From Clostridiales bacterium mt11 (GTDB lineage: Bacteria; Bacillota; Clostridia; Tissierellales; Tepidimicrobiaceae): 64,000 nt of DNA. The notes under the pieces are model-generated. The model searched no databases and was not told the origin of the DNA. It saw nothing but the letters and a program-made list of their open reading frames with translations. The stretch covers positions 628,213 through 692,212 of the forward strand of contig LN874948.1 in NCBI GenBank assembly GCA_001282665.1, read 5' to 3'. How positions within the stretch are numbered: position 1 is the stretch's first letter; each line of letters begins with the position of its first letter. This document shows positions 62,144 to 64,000 of the stretch, piece by piece. A program made the position numbers and the translations under genes.

Positions 62144-63283
62144 TTATTTCAATAGATTAGCTGCAATAACCATCTGTTGTACTTGAGAAGTACCTTCATA
62201 TATTTCAGTTATCTTGGCATCTCTCATCATTCTCTCTACAGGATAATCTTTCGTATATCCGTATCCGCCATGAAGTTGTACACATTTAGTAGTTACACTC
62301 ATAGCTGTATTTGCCGCAAATAGTTTAGCCATAGCTGCTTCTTTATTATAGGGAAGTCCGTTTGCTTTGTTATATGCTGCTTTATATACTAATAATTTAG
62401 CTGCTTCAATTTCCGTTCCCATATCTGCTACCATCCATTGGAGTCCTTGAAATTTAGATAGCGGTCTGCCGAATTGTTCTCTTTCCTTTATATATTTTAT
62501 GGTTTCATCTAAGGCACCTTCTGCTATACCTAGTGCTTGAGCTGCTATGCCTATTCTTCCACCATCTAAAGTTGACATGGCGATTTTAAAACCCTGTCCA
62601 ATATCCCCTAAAAGATTTTCTTTTGGAACTATACAATCTCTAAATATTAACTCTGTAGTAGATGAGCCTCTAATACCCATTTTATCTTCAAGCTTTCCTA
62701 TACTAAATCCAGGAAAGTCTTTTTCTAGTATAAAAGCTGATATACCCCTTGTACCTTTAGTCCTATCGGTCATAGCAAATATAATGTATGTATCTGCTTG
62801 TCCTCCATTGGTTATAAATATTTTAGTTCCATTTAATATATAGTTGTCTCCATCTAAAACTGCTGTAGTTTGCTGTCCTGCTGCATCGGTACCTGCATTT
62901 GGTTCTGTCAATCCAAATGCTCCTAATTTTTCCCCTTTTGCTAAAGGTACTAAATATTTTTGCTTTTGTTCTTCTGTGCCATATTTATAAATAGGCCAGC
63001 ATCCAAGAGAAGTGTGTGCAGAACAAATAACCCCTGTAGTTCCGCAGACTTTTGACAATTCTTCTACAGCTATAGCATAAGCTATTTCATCTCCCCCTGC
63101 TCCGCCATATTCTACGGGAAAAGGTATTCCCAATATGTTGTATTTTGCCATTTTTTCTACTGTTTCTTTTGGGAACCTACCTGTTTCATCAATTTCTGCA
63201 GCAATAGGTTTTACTTCATTTTCCGCAAATTCTCTCATTACGTTCCTTACCATTTCCTGCTCCTTTGATAAATTGAAATTCAT
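62144..63283 (-). CDS. Acyl-CoA dehydrogenase (short-chain/butyryl-CoA type)
   Basis: A 379-residue FAD enzyme: FGLTEPNAGTDAAGQQTTA, FITNGGQADTYIIFAMTD, LQWMVADMGTEIEAAKLLVY and the catalytic-base region ITEIYEGTSQVQQMVIA (Glu in IYEGT). It resembles butyryl-CoA dehydrogenase and caffeyl-CoA reductase CarC. With EtfAB it would reduce an enoyl-CoA while reducing ferredoxin from NADH. GGGAGGG precedes the ATG at 63283. A TATAAT box lies about 45 bases upstream. The true acyl substrate is not fixed by sequence. Confidence 0.9.
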   Translation of the reverse strand: MNFNLSKEQEMVRNVMREFAENEVKPIAAEIDETGRFPKETVEKMAKYNILGIPFPVEYGGAGGDEIAYAIAVEELSKVCGTTGVICSAHTSLGCWPIYKYGTEEQKQKYLVPLAKGEKLGAFGLTEPNAGTDAAGQQTTAVLDGDNYILNGTKIFITNGGQADTYIIFAMTDRTKGTRGISAFILEKDFPGFSIGKLEDKMGIRGSSTTELIFRDCIVPKENLLGDIGQGFKIAMSTLDGGRIGIAAQALGIAEGALDETIKYIKEREQFGRPLSKFQGLQWMVADMGTEIEAAKLLVYKAAYNKANGLPYNKEAAMAKLFAANTAMSVTTKCVQLHGGYGYTKDYPVERMMRDAKITEIYEGTSQVQQMVIAANLLK

Positions 63284-63576
63284 ATATTTCCCTCCCTAAT
63301 TTTTGAGCTAAATCCTTATCTTATATTATAAGGCATTTAGATGTTTATTTCCATAAAATTTGTTAATTTTTTGTCTTTCCTCTTAAAAGCTTTTAGCATT
63401 TCTCTTTCTACAATACAAAAGCCCATAGCTTGAAAATCCTTTCAAACTATAGGCTCTTATCCTTAAAATTTATATACATCTTTATATTTTCTCCTTAATA
63501 GACACCAATAGGTGTTATTTTTTTAACCATTTTTATTACTTAAAATAGATAAAAAATATTATAGCTCTTTAACACA
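63284..63576 (-). promoter_or_regulatory. Control region of the acyl-CoA dehydrogenase-Etf operon
   Basis: The promoter for the operon lies here: TATAAT on the minus strand at about 63325-63330. Just upstream, 63360-63366 is TTGTTAA, one half of the Rex operator TTGTTAAnnnnTTAACAA; the other half is not present, so Rex control is only suggested. A terminator (63421-63454) and a short ACACC / GGTGT hairpin with a T-run at about 63508-63531 (plus strand) are the other structures. Confidence 0.45.
63421..63454 (-). terminator. Terminator downstream of rex
   Basis: GCCCATAGCTTGAAA / TTTCAAACTATAGGC with one or two mismatches, followed by TTTTG on the minus strand. It separates rex from the dehydrogenase operon. 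Confidence 0.75.
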
Positions 63577-64000
63577 CTAATCTCTACTATAATCGGATTT
63601 GTTGTTTAAAAAATAGGACAAAGTAAATAAGGATTCATTTAAATGAACATTTTCTATTACTATCTCATCACTTACTTTAAGGTCTGCTGGAGCAAAGTTC
63701 CAAATAGCTTTTATTCCACTTTTCATATATATCTCAGCAATGTCTTGGGCATTCTCCTTTGGTGTAGTTATAATACCTATTTCTACATTGTTTCTCCTTA
63801 TATAGTCTCCCATTTCATCTACATCTCTTATCTCTATATCCCTTATCTTCAATCCTATTAACTTGGGATTTTTATCAAATAATGAAAGCACTTTAAACCC
63901 AGCATCTTCAAAGCCTTTATAATTAGCTACTGCTTGACCTAAATTTCCTGCTCCTGCAATTACTGCATTATAGGACTTATCTAATCCCAATATCTTACCC
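63577..64000 (-). CDS. rex: Redox-sensing transcriptional repressor Rex, C-terminal part
   Basis: The frame runs off the right edge of the window (in frame as GKILGLDKSYN...), so only the C-terminal ~140 residues are here. They show the NADH-binding Rossmann domain VIAGAGNLGQAVANYKGFED, KVLSLFDKNPKLIG, GIITTPKENAQDIAEIY and IWNFAPADLKV with the final VHLNESLFTLSYFL swap helix. The N-terminal winged-helix lies outside. Rex represses reductive fermentation genes, often including the bcd-etf operon, until NADH/NAD+ rises. Confidence 0.93.
   Translation of the reverse strand, partial: GKILGLDKSYNAVIAGAGNLGQAVANYKGFEDAGFKVLSLFDKNPKLIGLKIRDIEIRDVDEMGDYIRRNNVEIGIITTPKENAQDIAEIYMKSGIKAIWNFAPADLKVSDEIVIENVHLNESLFTLSYFLNNKSDYSRD

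Overview
The window comes from a low-GC, anaerobic, spore-forming Firmicute of the Clostridia/Tissierellia type. The evidence is the A+T-rich sequence with AGGAGG ribosome binding sites and many TTG/GTG starts, a B12-dependent diol/glycerol dehydratase microcompartment, a FabK-type fatty acid synthesis cluster, an electron-transfer flavoprotein with a ferredoxin domain beside Rex, two CsxC-family spore-surface proteins, and a CIRCE-controlled groESL operon. I cannot name the species. Nearly every gene lies on the minus strand; the exceptions are transposases, the two CsxC genes and fabZ.

Region 1 (1-10.7 kb) is a Pdu-type microcompartment operon read right to left: pduA, B, C, D, E, G, H, K and the start of another shell gene cut by the window edge. 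It is preceded by a YesN-type response regulator, a PocR-domain histidine kinase and a PduQ-like alcohol dehydrogenase. The kinase probably senses the diol, the regulator switches on the operon, the dehydratase makes the aldehyde inside the shell, the reactivase repairs the dehydratase, and the alcohol dehydrogenase reoxidises NADH.

Region 2 (10.9-33 kb) is an antimicrobial-peptide defence and mobile-element island. It starts with an intact BceAB transporter and BceRS two-component system. Next comes a second ABC system broken by a nonsense codon in the ATPase and a frameshift in the permease. Then there is a decayed IS1380 piece, a complete DDE-transposase IS, and a complete IS4-family element with a clear 9-bp target duplication. 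A radical-SAM plus ABC-exporter operon follows, whose first gene has been decapitated by a left-truncated IS. The region ends with duplicated scraps of transporter, promoter and terminator, and a BcrAB-like transporter with its own two-component system. Several short sequences recur, which suggests modules have been copied, shuffled and deleted.

Region 3 (33-41 kb) holds an ECF sigma / anti-sigma / membrane-protein operon, a YiiX-like papain-fold protein, lipoate genes lplA-lipA, a tiny glycine-rich membrane protein, a YibQ-like divergent polysaccharide deacetylase, an alpha/beta hydrolase and a small coiled-coil protein. Region 4 (41.3-44.6 kb) holds two plus-strand CsxC-family genes; the first carries about 33 copies of a 14-residue Asp/Asn-rich repeat ahead of its CsxC domain. 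Region 5 (44.8-50.6 kb) is fabH-fabK-fabD-fabG-acpP-fabF with fabZ divergent. Region 6 (50.6-64 kb) holds groES-groEL, a second BceAB/BceRS-like module, an OGG1-type DNA glycosylase, glutamate dehydrogenase, an acyl-CoA dehydrogenase-etfB-etfA operon, and the 3' part of rex.

Many starts were moved inward from the longest open frame, because a Shine-Dalgarno sequence lies inside that frame and points to a later ATG, GTG or TTG. Functions are read from motifs and context only; no database search was possible.
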